Translations under genes and position numbers: made by a program
Part shown: in pieces, positions 7,783 to 16,514 of the stretch
Layout: every line of letters begins with the position of its first letter
How positions within the stretch are numbered: position 1 is the stretch's first letter
Assembly (NCBI GenBank): GCA_003285105.1
Contig: CP030158.1
Coordinates: 4,140,449-4,204,448, forward strand
DNA from: Roseithermus sacchariphilus
GTDB taxonomy: Bacteria; Bacteroidota; Rhodothermia; Rhodothermales; MEBIC09517
Direction of reading: 5' to 3'
DNA: 64,000 bases
Notes under the pieces: generated by a model
What the model was told of the DNA's origin: nothing
Database searches by the model: none
The model's input: only the letters and a program-made list of their open reading frames with translations

Positions 7783-8997
7783 TCACCCCCGGGCCAGCGT
7801 CCGGGCAATGTCGGCCCGGTACGCCTGGAGGGCCGGGATCAGCGCGGCCACCAGGCCGACGGCGACGGCCAGGAGGATCAGCGCGCCCTCGGCGTCCACC
7901 CACGTCCAGCCGGTCAGGTCCATCTGCTGCGCCTGGCGGACGCGCGCGCCCAGGGCGGCGGCGGCGCCATGCCCCAGGAGCAACCCGACCGCGGTGCCGG
8001 CCAGCGACAGCATCACGCCTTCGAGCAGGATGTGCCCCATCAACATCGCCCGCGAGGCCCCGAGCGTCCGCATCATGGCGAGGTCGTACCGGCGTTCCTG
8101 CAACGCGGTCGTCAGGGCGACGAAGACGCCCAGCGCGGCCGCGACGATCAGCAGGATGCCGAACGCCCGGATCGCCTCGATGCCGACCCCGAGCAGGTTC
8201 GTCAGCCGGCTGATCTCGAAAGCCGGGACGGCGGCCTGCAGGTTGGTCTGGCTGTTGATGAACCGGGGGAAGAGCGCCTGCGCCATGGGCGAGCTGTACT
8301 GAATCAGCAGGGCGGTGTATTCCCGACCGGGGCGGTGGGCCGCGGCTCCCGCGCCGTCGCCCGGATGAGTGCCGGCCGCTTCGTCCCCGTGCAGCGCCCA
8401 GACCGTCTCGGTGCCGGTGAGCACGAGGCGATCCAGCACAGTGCCGGTGGGCGCCAGGAGGCCCACCACACGGAGCGGGTGGGCTCCGTGGGCCTCGCCG
8501 CCTGCGGACAGGCCATGAGTGCCGGCGAAGGTGTCGCCCACGGTCAGGCCGGTCTCGGCGGCCACCCGCGCGCCGAGCACCGCCTCGTACGGCGCCTCCC
8601 ACAGCGTGCCCGCCGCCACCTCCGCGCCGTAATGCTGCGGATAGGCGTGCGTCGTCCCCACGATGCGGTAGCCCCGGAAGCTGTCGCCCAGCGAGAGCGG
8701 AATGGCCTGCCGGACGGCCCGGTTCTGCATCACCGCCTGCGCCTCGCGGACGGGGATGTTGCCCGTGGGCGCATCCATGTGGTAGATGCTCGCGAGGATG
8801 AGCTGGAGCGGACTCCCCTTGGCGCCGACGACCAGGTCGATGCCCTGCGCGTTCCGCGTGAGCCGATCCTCCACCTGCCGCCCCAGCAGCAGGAGGACCA
8901 CGATGGTCGCCAGACCCAGGGCGAGCAGCAGCACGTTCAGCAGCGTCAGCAGCGGCCGGCGGCGGAGATAGGAGAAGCTGAGCGAGAACAGGTTCAT
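7783..8997 (-). CDS. MacB/FtsX-like ABC transporter permease
   Basis: 404 residues with one N-terminal helix, a large periplasmic domain (about residues 45-240) and three C-terminal helices, the MacB/FtsX topology. The final block (GASRAMLMGHILLEG, then VAALIPALQAYRADIARTL) is the family's C-terminal signature. It follows the ATPase gene by 36 bases. Such permeases act as mechanotransmission systems or lipoprotein/substrate movers, not as classic importers. Neighbours suggest metal acquisition. Confidence 0.85.
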   Translation of the reverse strand: MNLFSLSFSYLRRRPLLTLLNVLLLALGLATIVVLLLLGRQVEDRLTRNAQGIDLVVGAKGSPLQLILASIYHMDAPTGNIPVREAQAVMQNRAVRQAIPLSLGDSFRGYRIVGTTHAYPQHYGAEVAAGTLWEAPYEAVLGARVAAETGLTVGDTFAGTHGLSAGGEAHGAHPLRVVGLLAPTGTVLDRLVLTGTETVWALHGDEAAGTHPGDGAGAAAHRPGREYTALLIQYSSPMAQALFPRFINSQTNLQAAVPAFEISRLTNLLGVGIEAIRAFGILLIVAAALGVFVALTTALQERRYDLAMMRTLGASRAMLMGHILLEGVMLSLAGTAVGLLLGHGAAAALGARVRQAQQMDLTGWTWVDAEGALILLAVAVGLVAALIPALQAYRADIARTLARG

Positions 8998-9033
8998 GAC
9001 ATCGCAAAAGACACGATCAACGGGACGATCTCG

Positions 9034-9687
9034 TCAGGCCGAAACGGGGGGCGCCAGTTCAATCCGTCGCTCGAAGCGCTCCTGCACGCGCCGGTCGTGC
9101 GTGGTGACGATGAGCGTGGCCCCGATGGCCTCGGCTTCGCGGAAGAGCAGGTCCAGCACGCGGGCGCTGCGGACGTCGTCGAGGCTGGAGGTCGGCTCGT
9201 CGGCCAGGAGCAGGCGGGGGCGGTTCATCACCGCCCGGGCGATCCCGACGCGCTGCCGCTGGCCGGTGCTGAGTTCGTCCGGGAAGGCGCCGGCCCGGTC
9301 TTCGAGGTCGAGGTGACGGAGCACCTCACGCACGCGGGCGCGATCCTGCGGAAGCCCGGCCAGGTAGGGCGCCAGCAGCAGGTTCTGCTCCACCGTCAGC
9401 GTCGGCAGCAGGTGGTTCTCCTGGAACACGATGCCGATGTGCCGCCCCCGGAAGCGATCCAGCGCATCCTCCCGTAACGCCCCCAGGTCCTGATCCGCCA
9501 CGACGACCGTCCCCTGCGTGGGCCGCAACAAGCCTCCCAGGATGTGCAACAGCGTCGTCTTGCCGCTTCCGGAAAGCCCCAGCACCAGCCAGCGCTCTCC
9601 CTGGGCGACCTCGAACCGGGGCAGATCGAGCACCGGTGTGGTGCCGTACACGTGACGAACCTGATGAAGACGTACCATACGAAGCAT
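9034..9687 (-). CDS. ABC transporter ATP-binding protein (LolD/MacB type)
   Basis: 217 residues from ATG 9687; an ATG at 9678 is also possible, and the longer upstream reading lacks family similarity. Walker A GLSGSGKTTLL, Q-loop FQENHLLPTLTVEQN, signature LSTGQRQRVGIARA, Walker B LLLADEPTSSLD and H-loop VTTHDRR are all intact. It pairs with the permease encoded 36 bases downstream. Confidence 0.92.
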   Translation of the reverse strand: MLRMVRLHQVRHVYGTTPVLDLPRFEVAQGERWLVLGLSGSGKTTLLHILGGLLRPTQGTVVVADQDLGALREDALDRFRGRHIGIVFQENHLLPTLTVEQNLLLAPYLAGLPQDRARVREVLRHLDLEDRAGAFPDELSTGQRQRVGIARAVMNRPRLLLADEPTSSLDDVRSARVLDLLFREAEAIGATLIVTTHDRRVQERFERRIELAPPVSA

Positions 9688-9745
9688 CGCGCCCGCCGCG
9701 CCCGCCCCGGTCCCCGAGGCGGGCGCCGGCGGTCGCCGGGCTGGA

Positions 9746-10333
9746 TCAGTCGGTGATGACGAGCGGGAAGTCAACCTGTACGTCCGTCTCCCCGGCATCG
9801 TTCTGCTTGGGGGTGGGGTTGTCCGGGGCGGCTTCGTCGTAGTGACGCAGCACCACCCGCAGCGCCGCCCCGCCGGACGCCGTCGCATCGCCCGCCACGG
9901 TGAGGGTGAACGTCAGCCCGAGGGGCAGGTTGTTGCGGTCCAGATCGCGGTCCGACACGGTCACACCCGTCGCACCGGTCACGGTGTACTGGAACTGATG
10001 GGCGTAGTCCTCCTCTTCCACCTCCTCCGTGATGTTCTCCGGCGGATCCTCCAGGTCGTTGTACAGAGCCACAGACCCGGTGTAGGTCTGTCCGGCCGTC
10101 AGCGTGAGGGTCTGGATGTTGTCGATCACCGTATCGCCGTTGGAATCCTCGGCCGTCACGGTGATCGTCCGGGTCGAGGCCCCCGCCTCGGTGAGCGACA
10201 GCACGACGCGGGTGATGAGTTCGCCCTCGCCGGCATCGTCTTCGGGCTCGGTCGTGTCGCACCCGGCCAACAGGACGCCGGCGACGAGCAGGGGAAGCAG
10301 CAGGATGTGGGATGTGCGGATGACGTATGGCAT
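9746..10333 (-). CDS. Lipoprotein partner of the TonB receptor
   Basis: 195 residues from ATG 10333, with lipobox LLAGC near residue 22. The mature part is acidic and beta-rich. The stretch EDPPENITEEVEEEDYAHQF resembles a Bacteroidota lipoprotein family commonly encoded beside TonB receptors and sometimes called type 1 periplasmic-binding-fold protein. Function is unknown; a surface or periplasmic substrate-handling role is inferred from position. It starts 75 bases after the receptor's stop codon. Confidence 0.65.
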   Translation of the reverse strand: MPYVIRTSHILLLPLLVAGVLLAGCDTTEPEDDAGEGELITRVVLSLTEAGASTRTITVTAEDSNGDTVIDNIQTLTLTAGQTYTGSVALYNDLEDPPENITEEVEEEDYAHQFQYTVTGATGVTVSDRDLDRNNLPLGLTFTLTVAGDATASGGAALRVVLRHYDEAAPDNPTPKQNDAGETDVQVDFPLVITD

Positions 10334-10407
10334 GGTTCTATGAGTCGTTGTCTGGCAATGAGAGGGACATCGTGAGGCAGCGCGGGCACCGTCGGTCGGC
10401 GCCCCGC

Positions 10408-12735
10408 TCACTCTCCGATCGGGACCTGCACACGCACGATGACGTTGCGGCCCGGATCGTCGATGAAATAGCGGAAGCGACTGAGATAGTCGCGGTAGGT
10501 GGTGTTCAGCAGGTTTTCGATCTCCAGGCTGAACGCGATGGGAACGGATCCCAGCCTCCATTCCGTGCGGTAGCCAAGGCCGAAGAGCGCGTACCCGTCG
10601 GGCGGCGGAGCAAAGTCTGCGCCCTCCGGGTAGCGGGTCTGCCGGCGGACGAGCCGGGCCGTGGCCTCCAGTTCCGAGGCCGGCAGCACCCTCCAGCGCG
10701 GCAGGCGCCAGGTGGTCCGCAGGCCGAGGCGGTCGGCCGGCATGTAGATCAGCGGCTCGCCTGTGTCGAGGTTGTCCCCGCGGAGCAGCGACGCCGAGAG
10801 CCCCACGTCCAGGAACGGCGCGAGCGTGTAGGAGAAGGCGCCGTCGACGCCGCGCAGGACGGCATCGGCCTGGGCATACCGGAACGCCGGGAAGACGCCG
10901 CGGATGGTCACCTTCGGCTCGGCTTCCGGGAAGGGGAAGATGAAGCCCTGCATCCGGTTGTGGAACAGGCTCACCTCCAGCCGGCTGCGAGCCCCGATGT
11001 GGCGGAGCGTCGCATCGACGTTGAGGCTGCGCTCGGTCGTCAGATCCGGGTTGCCCACCTCGAACTGCGCCGTGCCGTGATGCACGCCGAAGTTGTAGAG
11101 TTCGTTGACGCCGGGCGGCCGCCAGGCCGACCCCAGGTTCATCGCTACGGACCAGGTCGGCGCGAACTGCCAGATCAGCCCGAGCACGCCGGTGACGCTC
11201 TGGTAGCGATGGGTCCGTGCCACGAAGCCACCGCGCTGCCCGTTCTCGCGCGGGTAGGCCCGCAGCCAGCGGTAGTCGTAGCGCAGCCCGGCGTCGACGG
11301 TCCAGCCGCCCCGCACCCAGGTCTCATGCGCGAAGACCCCGCCCGTCACGGCCCGGAAGTTCGGGATGAGGTAGCCCACCTCGTTGTTCACGTTGGCCTG
11401 GTTCATCACGCTCAGGCCAACGGTCCCGAACACCTGCCCCACGGGTCGGTGCTTCAGCTTCGCGTCGAGGGTGTGCGTCTCCAGCGTCAGGTCGAAGGCC
11501 GGTTCGCGGCCGGGGTCACCCGAGCGGCTGTGTGCGTCAAACTCCTGCCGGTGGTTCTGCTGGAAGCCGTAATGCACCTCCAGCCGGTCGCCGGCGGGGA
11601 ACCGGTAGTGGCTCTTGAAGGCGAGCAGGTTGTGGCGGATGGTCTGCCGGGGCGGTTCGATGTCGAACGAGAAATCGTACTCGACGGCCGGAGCGCCCCG
11701 CTCGATGGCGGCCCGGAGATCCTCCAGGTTGCCGATGTGCGCGCCCTTGTAGATGCCGAGATCCGTGCCGAAGTGGCTGACGTCCGCTTCGAAGCCCCAG
11801 GGGCCGGCGTGATAGCCCAGCGCGACCGACAGATCGCGCTCCTCGAAGGCCGAGTTGCGGATCACGTAGTCGGGGGTGTGGGCATCGCCGGCACGGCGGT
11901 AGCTGGCCTGCACGCGCGCGCCCAGGCCCGGCACCGCGCGGGAGCCCCCCTCGATCAACAGCGACCCGGCGCCCTGCCGGTTGTTCGAGTAGGCGTTCAG
12001 CATGGCCAACCCGTTCAGCCCCGGCACCTCGGGCAACTCGCGCGGCTCCACGCGGATGACACCGCCGATGGCCCCGATGCCGTACTCGACGCCGGCAGCC
12101 CCGCGCACCACTTCGATGCGGGCGGGCGAGAACGGGTCGATCTCCGGGGCGTGCTCTCCCCCCCATTGCTGCCCTTCCTGCGGCACCCCGTTGTTGAGCA
12201 CCAGCACCCGCTGGCTATGCAGCCCCCGCACGACCGGCTTCGAGATCGCCGGACCGGTCTCCATCGTCGTCACGCCGGGCAGGTCTTCGAGCGTCTCACC
12301 CAGCGTCTGCCCCCGCGCCCGGTTCAGCGCTTCGGCCTCCAGCACCGAGACGGACCGCTGCGAGTACGTGAGTTCGTCCTGCGCGTCGCGCTCGGAGGTC
12401 ACCACCACTTCCTCGCCCTCGATGACGTCGGGCTGCAGGAGCACCGTCAGCCGCACGTTGTCCGTGCCGAGGTCGAGCGTCCGCGTCTCGGTGCGGAAGC
12501 CGACGTAGCTGAAGGTGAGCGTGTAGGTGCCGGGCTCCAGCGGTGCCAGCACGAACCGGCCGTCCTCGTTGGTCACGGTGCCGCGCTGGAGCGCCGGGAT
12601 GACCACGTTCACCCCCGGCAGGGGGGCTCGGTCGTCACGGCTGAGCACCTGTCCGGTGATGGCCTGCGCCACCACCGCACCCGGCACGAAGGCGCACATC
12701 GCGGCGAGCGCGATGGCCAGGGCGTTGTGTCTCAT
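10408..12735 (-). CDS. TonB-dependent outer-membrane receptor
   Basis: 775 residues from ATG 12735, which gives a signal peptide ending VVAQA. Residues about 23-110 form a carboxypeptidase-regulatory-like domain (ITGQVLSRDDRAPLPGVNV). The plug domain follows (VSVLEAEALNRARGQ, DLPGVTTMETGP, VVRGLHSQRVLVLNNGVPQ, with WGGEHAPEID as in zinc-type receptors), then a beta-barrel ending RNVIVRVQVPIGE. Substrate is not proven; the ABC/DUF3299 and Cys/His neighbours make a metal, perhaps zinc, the best guess. Confidence 0.9.
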   Translation of the reverse strand: MRHNALAIALAAMCAFVPGAVVAQAITGQVLSRDDRAPLPGVNVVIPALQRGTVTNEDGRFVLAPLEPGTYTLTFSYVGFRTETRTLDLGTDNVRLTVLLQPDVIEGEEVVVTSERDAQDELTYSQRSVSVLEAEALNRARGQTLGETLEDLPGVTTMETGPAISKPVVRGLHSQRVLVLNNGVPQEGQQWGGEHAPEIDPFSPARIEVVRGAAGVEYGIGAIGGVIRVEPRELPEVPGLNGLAMLNAYSNNRQGAGSLLIEGGSRAVPGLGARVQASYRRAGDAHTPDYVIRNSAFEERDLSVALGYHAGPWGFEADVSHFGTDLGIYKGAHIGNLEDLRAAIERGAPAVEYDFSFDIEPPRQTIRHNLLAFKSHYRFPAGDRLEVHYGFQQNHRQEFDAHSRSGDPGREPAFDLTLETHTLDAKLKHRPVGQVFGTVGLSVMNQANVNNEVGYLIPNFRAVTGGVFAHETWVRGGWTVDAGLRYDYRWLRAYPRENGQRGGFVARTHRYQSVTGVLGLIWQFAPTWSVAMNLGSAWRPPGVNELYNFGVHHGTAQFEVGNPDLTTERSLNVDATLRHIGARSRLEVSLFHNRMQGFIFPFPEAEPKVTIRGVFPAFRYAQADAVLRGVDGAFSYTLAPFLDVGLSASLLRGDNLDTGEPLIYMPADRLGLRTTWRLPRWRVLPASELEATARLVRRQTRYPEGADFAPPPDGYALFGLGYRTEWRLGSVPIAFSLEIENLLNTTYRDYLSRFRYFIDDPGRNVIVRVQVPIGE

Positions 12736-12933
12736 GGGGCAAGGGGCGTATCGGATCGCAACCGATCCCGAGACGATCGCCAGGGGCACGGGCACCGCAT
12801 CGGGACGATCGCCCCGACATGCCTGTGACCTGTGCGAACGACATCGGACGTGGCGTCCGGCCTCGGAAAAAGCCGGAGCGCCGCTCCATCCGGCAGGCGG
12901 GCCGCTCGGCCCATCTGCTACCGACGGAATGGA

Positions 12934-13308
12934 TCAGCCCCGTGCCGGCGGCCCCCGGATCAGCACCCGGATGGGCCCGGCATCCCGCGGGCGGGGGGCC
13001 TCCGGGAGATGGTGGGTGAGGGCGACGGGCGCCGCGGCCACCACCGGATCCGGCAGTACCGCGCGCAGGAGGACGCCGGCGCACAACGTGCAGACCGGAG
13101 GCTCGTAGGCCTCATCCCCCAGCAGAAACCCGCCCTCGTGCCCGCCGTGCGGACAGAGCTCCGCCAGCCGCGCGGTCCAGGCATCCTGCAAGCCCTGCCA
13201 TACGAGTGCGTGCTGCACCCGGTGCGCCATGGGGGCCAGCAGGCCCCCCAACAGAAAGGCCCCGAGCAGCAGCCGGGCCATCTGTCGGCGTCGGTGTAAG
13301 CCGGGCAT
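12934..13308 (-). CDS. Small Cys/His-rich envelope protein
   Basis: 124 residues if started at ATG 13308; starts at 13281 or 13344 are also possible. A hydrophobic N-terminal segment (ARLLLGAFLLGGLLAPMA) is followed by a candidate metal site, CPHGGHEGG, then VCTLCAG, and a His pair in LTHHLPE. It is the first gene of the same-strand cluster running to 6824. No named family recognised; DUF2946-like metal-handling proteins have a similar plan. The IS630 element ends 95 bases upstream and may have changed its expression. Confidence 0.55.
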   Translation of the reverse strand: MPGLHRRRQMARLLLGAFLLGGLLAPMAHRVQHALVWQGLQDAWTARLAELCPHGGHEGGFLLGDEAYEPPVCTLCAGVLLRAVLPDPVVAAAPVALTHHLPEAPRPRDAGPIRVLIRGPPARG

Positions 13309-13403
13309 GAGCGGCAGGAGTCGGAATGGCGAGGCGGCAGGCAAGCCCCCTCACAACGCGCCATCAGGGGCCCGGGGTTCCACCGCCGCCACGTCCGCTG
13401 CTA

Positions 13404-14616
13404 GTGCCGTGTCAAGGATCATCTGCCGGGTAGGATGGTAGCTTCAACAATCGCTCACTCCTGAAGCTACTTCCTGCCATGGCCAAAAAATACTGCGTCA
13501 CGCTCAATGACAACGAACGTCAGCACCTCAATGGCCTCATTGAGCGGCGTTCAAAAAGCGCCTCGCCCGTCAAACGAGCCTTCATGCTGCTCAAAGCAGA
13601 TCAGAGCCAGGGCGCACCGGCCTGGACCGATGAACGCATCGCCGAAAGCTACAACGTCAGTGTCCGAACCGTCGAGCGCTTACGCCGGCGCTTCATCGAA
13701 GAAGGCTTCGAGGTGGCTCTCTACGGCAAAAAACGCGAACCGGTTAAAGAGAAGATCTTCGACGGGCAGGTCGAGGCTCATCTGGTGGCCCTGCGCTGTT
13801 CAGAGCCGCCGGAAGGCTTTGCCCGGTGGTCGCTTCGACTTCTGGCTGACCGTATGATCGAACTCGGTTACGTCGAATCGATCTCGCATGAGAGCGTGCG
13901 GCAGTTGCTTAAAAAAACGAACTCAAGCCCTGGCGCGTTAAGTCGTGGGTAATTCCTCAAGCCGATGCCGCCTTCGTCTGCCAGATGGAGCAAGTGCTCG
14001 ATGTCTACGCCCGGCCCTACGACCCGCTCCGACCGGTTGTGTGCCTCGATGAAGCCCGCAAGCAACTCATCAGCGAGGTGCGGCAGCCCTTCACGAGGGC
14101 CGACGGGGTGCGGCACGTGGATTACGAGTACAAACGCGAAGGGACCCGCACGCTCTATATGCTCTGCGAGCCGCTGGGCGGCTTCCGGAAGGTGCTCGTC
14201 ACGGAGCGTCAGGACCGTTTGACGTGGGCTCGTGTGGTGGCCCACCTCGTTGAAGACCTCTATCCAGACGCCGAGACGATCACGCTGGTTCAGGACAACC
14301 TCTCCGCGCACACCGTCTCGGCGCTCTACGAGGTCTTCGACGCCGAGCGCGCCCGGCGCATCGTGCGCAAGTTGGAGGTGGTCCCGACGCCGGTGCATGG
14401 TTCGTGGTTGAACATGGCCGAGATCGAGCTTTCGGTGCTGGTTCGTCAGGGTCTCTGTCGCCGCATCGGCAATGCATCGCAGTTAGAGGGCGAGATCGCC
14501 GCCTGGTACGAGGCGCGCAACGCAAAGCAGCGGGGTGTAGACTGGCAGTTCACCACGGCGGATGCGCGGGTGAAGTTGAAGCGGCTATACCCGTCGATTA
14601 TAACTTGACGCAGCAC
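13404..14616 (+). mobile_element. IS630-family insertion sequence
   Basis: 1213-bp element. Its ends are imperfect inverted repeats (left GTGCCGTGTCAAG, right reverse complement GTGCTGCGTCAAG) and it is flanked by TA at 13402-13403 and 14617-14618, the dinucleotide target duplication of IS630/Tc1-mariner elements. The right TA forms part of the def stop codon. It carries one transposase read through a -1 frameshift. Ends and catalytic residues look intact, so recent and possibly active. Confidence 0.9.
13479..14608 (+). CDS. IS630-family transposase (two frames, -1 frameshift)
   Basis: About 376 residues if read through a -1 slip at the A7 run 13911-13917. The first frame (13479-13952) encodes the helix-turn-helix region (IAESYNVSVRTVERLRRRF) and ends soon after LLKK. 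The second frame continues KNELKPWRVKSWVIP and encodes the DDE domain: Asp in VCLDEARKQL, Asp in VQDNLSAH, Glu in NMAEIELS. Slippery A-runs at this point are common in the family, so this is probably programmed frameshifting and not a pseudogene. Confidence 0.85.
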
Positions 14617-15191
14617 TAGCGCATCTTCGCCTCGCCGGGGGGCAGGGCCAGGGCGTAGTCGGCCTCCACCTCGCCGCGGGCCATCTCCCGCAGCCGCCGC
14701 TTCAGGAGCTGCCGGCGGAACGCGCTGATGTGGTCGACGAACAGGATGCCGTCCAGATGGTCGAGTTCATGCTGGATCACCCGCGCCAGCAGGCCATCGG
14801 CCTCCAGCACCTGCGGGGTAAAGCTACGATCCCGGTACTCGACGCGGATGCGTTCCGGCCGCCGCACGATCTCCCGGATCTCGGGGATGGACAGGCACCC
14901 CTCCTCGAACTCGGTCGTCTCCTCGCTCTCCTCCGTGATCGTCGGGTTGATGAAGACCATCGGCTGAGGCGGCACCTCCTCGTCGACCTCGTCGGCCATG
15001 GGCGTCAGATCGACCACGAAGAGGCGCTCCGTCCGTCCGACCTGAGGCGCGGCCAGCCCGATCCCGGAGGCGCCATGCATCGTCTCGATCATGTCCTCGA
15101 TGAGCTGCTGCAACGCCGGGCCGTTTTCTTCGACGGGATCCGCCGGACGGCGGAGGATGGGGTCACCGTAGACGTGGATGGGAAGCACCAT
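14616..15191 (-). CDS. def: Peptide deformylase
   Basis: 191 residues. Removes the N-formyl group from nascent proteins. All three motifs are present: GIGLAAPQV (motif 1), EGCLSIPE (motif 2, metal Cys) and QHELDHLDG (motif 3, two metal His and catalytic Glu). The stop codon TAG is formed by the TA target site plus the terminal G of the IS630 element; the pre-insertion sequence would also read TAG, so the protein is unchanged. Confidence 0.95.
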   Translation of the reverse strand: MVLPIHVYGDPILRRPADPVEENGPALQQLIEDMIETMHGASGIGLAAPQVGRTERLFVVDLTPMADEVDEEVPPQPMVFINPTITEESEETTEFEEGCLSIPEIREIVRRPERIRVEYRDRSFTPQVLEADGLLARVIQHELDHLDGILFVDHISAFRRQLLKRRLREMARGEVEADYALALPPGEAKMR

Positions 15192-15284
15192 GACGCGTTC
15201 TGACAGGGAATGGGGAGGGGCAAACGGCCGCCCGCATTAACGAGCATGCGCCCGAAAGGTGCCGGGCAGGGGCCGCGTCGCCGA

Positions 15285-15704
15285 TCAGGCGTCCAGGTAC
15301 TCCTGGAGCAGGATCGCGGCGGCGGCGGCATCGACGCGGGCCTTGTCGCGCCGGGCCTTGCGGCGGGCGCCGGCCTCCAGAATGGCCTGCCGCGCGCGCT
15401 GCGAGGTGAACCGCTCGTCCCACTTGACGATCTCGACGCCGCGAAGCACCTTGCGCAGCCGGTTGATGAACGCCTGCACGGCCTCCGTGGCCTCGCCCTC
15501 CTCCCCCTCCGGCGTCAGCGGCCAGCCGACGACCAGCACCTCGATGCCCTCCTCGTCGTGCAGTTGCCGCAGCGCCGCGACGGCCGCCTCCGGGGCGTAC
15601 GTGCCGTAGGGGCGGGCAAAGAGCCGCAGCGGATCGGCCACGGCGATGCCCACCCGCCGCCGCCCGTAATCCACGCCGACCAGTCGCGGAGGAGGAGGAA
15701 GCAT
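15285..15704 (-). CDS. ruvX: YqgF/RuvX-family RNase H-fold nuclease
   Basis: 139 residues from ATG 15704. GVDYGRRRVGIAVADP is the first RNase-H-like motif (catalytic Asp), VVGWPL follows the second strand, KWDERFTS the third, and DKARVDAAAAAILLQEYL the C-terminal Asp motif. The family was named a putative pre-16S rRNA nuclease/Holliday junction resolvase and acts in rRNA maturation. It lies 93 bases upstream of def on the same strand. Confidence 0.9.
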   Translation of the reverse strand: MLPPPPRLVGVDYGRRRVGIAVADPLRLFARPYGTYAPEAAVAALRQLHDEEGIEVLVVGWPLTPEGEEGEATEAVQAFINRLRKVLRGVEIVKWDERFTSQRARQAILEAGARRKARRDKARVDAAAAAILLQEYLDA

Positions 15705-15828
15705 ATTCAACCGGGATGAGACGTGACGGGGCATCCCGCGCCGCGACCGGAGCGCGTGCCGCACGCCAACGGATTTCTGCCGTCCCTCTCGACCACCCCC
15801 TCGTCCACCCGCCCCTCGCGCACGCCGC

Positions 15829-16242
15829 TCACGCCGTAAGGTTCGCTGCCTGCCGGGCCTCGGCATGGTGCCCGTCGCCCGCTGCACCGGCATCGGCGCT
15901 GCCATCGGGAACGTCATAGTCCAGTTCGGCGAGCGGCTGCTGTAGTACCTGCTTGATCCGCTTGCTGGGCTTGAAATGCGTCTTGCGCCGACTCGGGATG
16001 AAGACCGTTTCGTTCGTCTTCGGGTTGCGCGCCTTGGGCTTGGCCTTCGTCTTCTTGACCTCGAACACGCCGAAGTCCCGCAATTCGATACGCACCTCCG
16101 GGTCGGCTTCGATCATCATGGCCCCGAGCGCCTCGATGACGGCATTGACCCAGGGCTCGCTCTTGTAGATCGGTTCGTTCATCAACTCCGCCACGCGGCG
16201 CGAGACGTCTTTCTTGGTGAGGGTGTCCATTCGTTTTGACAT
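15829..16242 (-). CDS. HU/IHF-family DNA-binding protein
   Basis: 137 residues from ATG 16242 (MSKRMDTLTKKDV); an ATG at 16230 would also work. Residues about 5-95 match the HU fold (TKKDVSRRVAELM, VRIELRDFGVFEVKKTKAK, ARNPKTNETVFIPSRRKTHFKPSK). NP(K)T at the DNA-intercalating loop is retained. About 40 residues of acidic, Ala/His-containing tail are added after the HU domain. Preceded by a 272-base gap containing a plausible promoter. Confidence 0.9.
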   Translation of the reverse strand: MSKRMDTLTKKDVSRRVAELMNEPIYKSEPWVNAVIEALGAMMIEADPEVRIELRDFGVFEVKKTKAKPKARNPKTNETVFIPSRRKTHFKPSKRIKQVLQQPLAELDYDVPDGSADAGAAGDGHHAEARQAANLTA

Positions 16243-16430
16243 GACGCGGATTCCTTGTTCGGGTAGCGGCTTCTGGAGTCGAATCGAGGATCTGAAAGAG
16301 ACAGCGACAAGGGACGTGCTCGCGCCGCCCCCGCCCGACATGGATGGAAGTCAGCCGATCCGGGACGGGGAGGATACCACGCATTAACCGGTTAAAAGCC
16401 CGGCCCTTGAGGCAAAAGGATACCTCACCC

Positions 16431-16458
16431 AATCTACAATCCTATCACACAGAATCAA
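16431..16458 (-). promoter_or_regulatory. Candidate promoter of the HU-like gene
   Basis: On the minus strand TTGATT (16453-16458) is followed after 16 bases by TAGATT (16431-16436), which extends to TAGATTGG, close to the Bacteroidota TAnnTTTG element. It would give a leader of about 185 bases before ATG 16242. The rest of the 16243-16514 gap shows nothing else recognisable. Confidence 0.35.
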
Positions 16459-16514
16459 GCGCCGGCACGGACGGGCTTCCACGCTCCGACCGCCGGCGGG
16501 CTCTCTTTCTTCCG

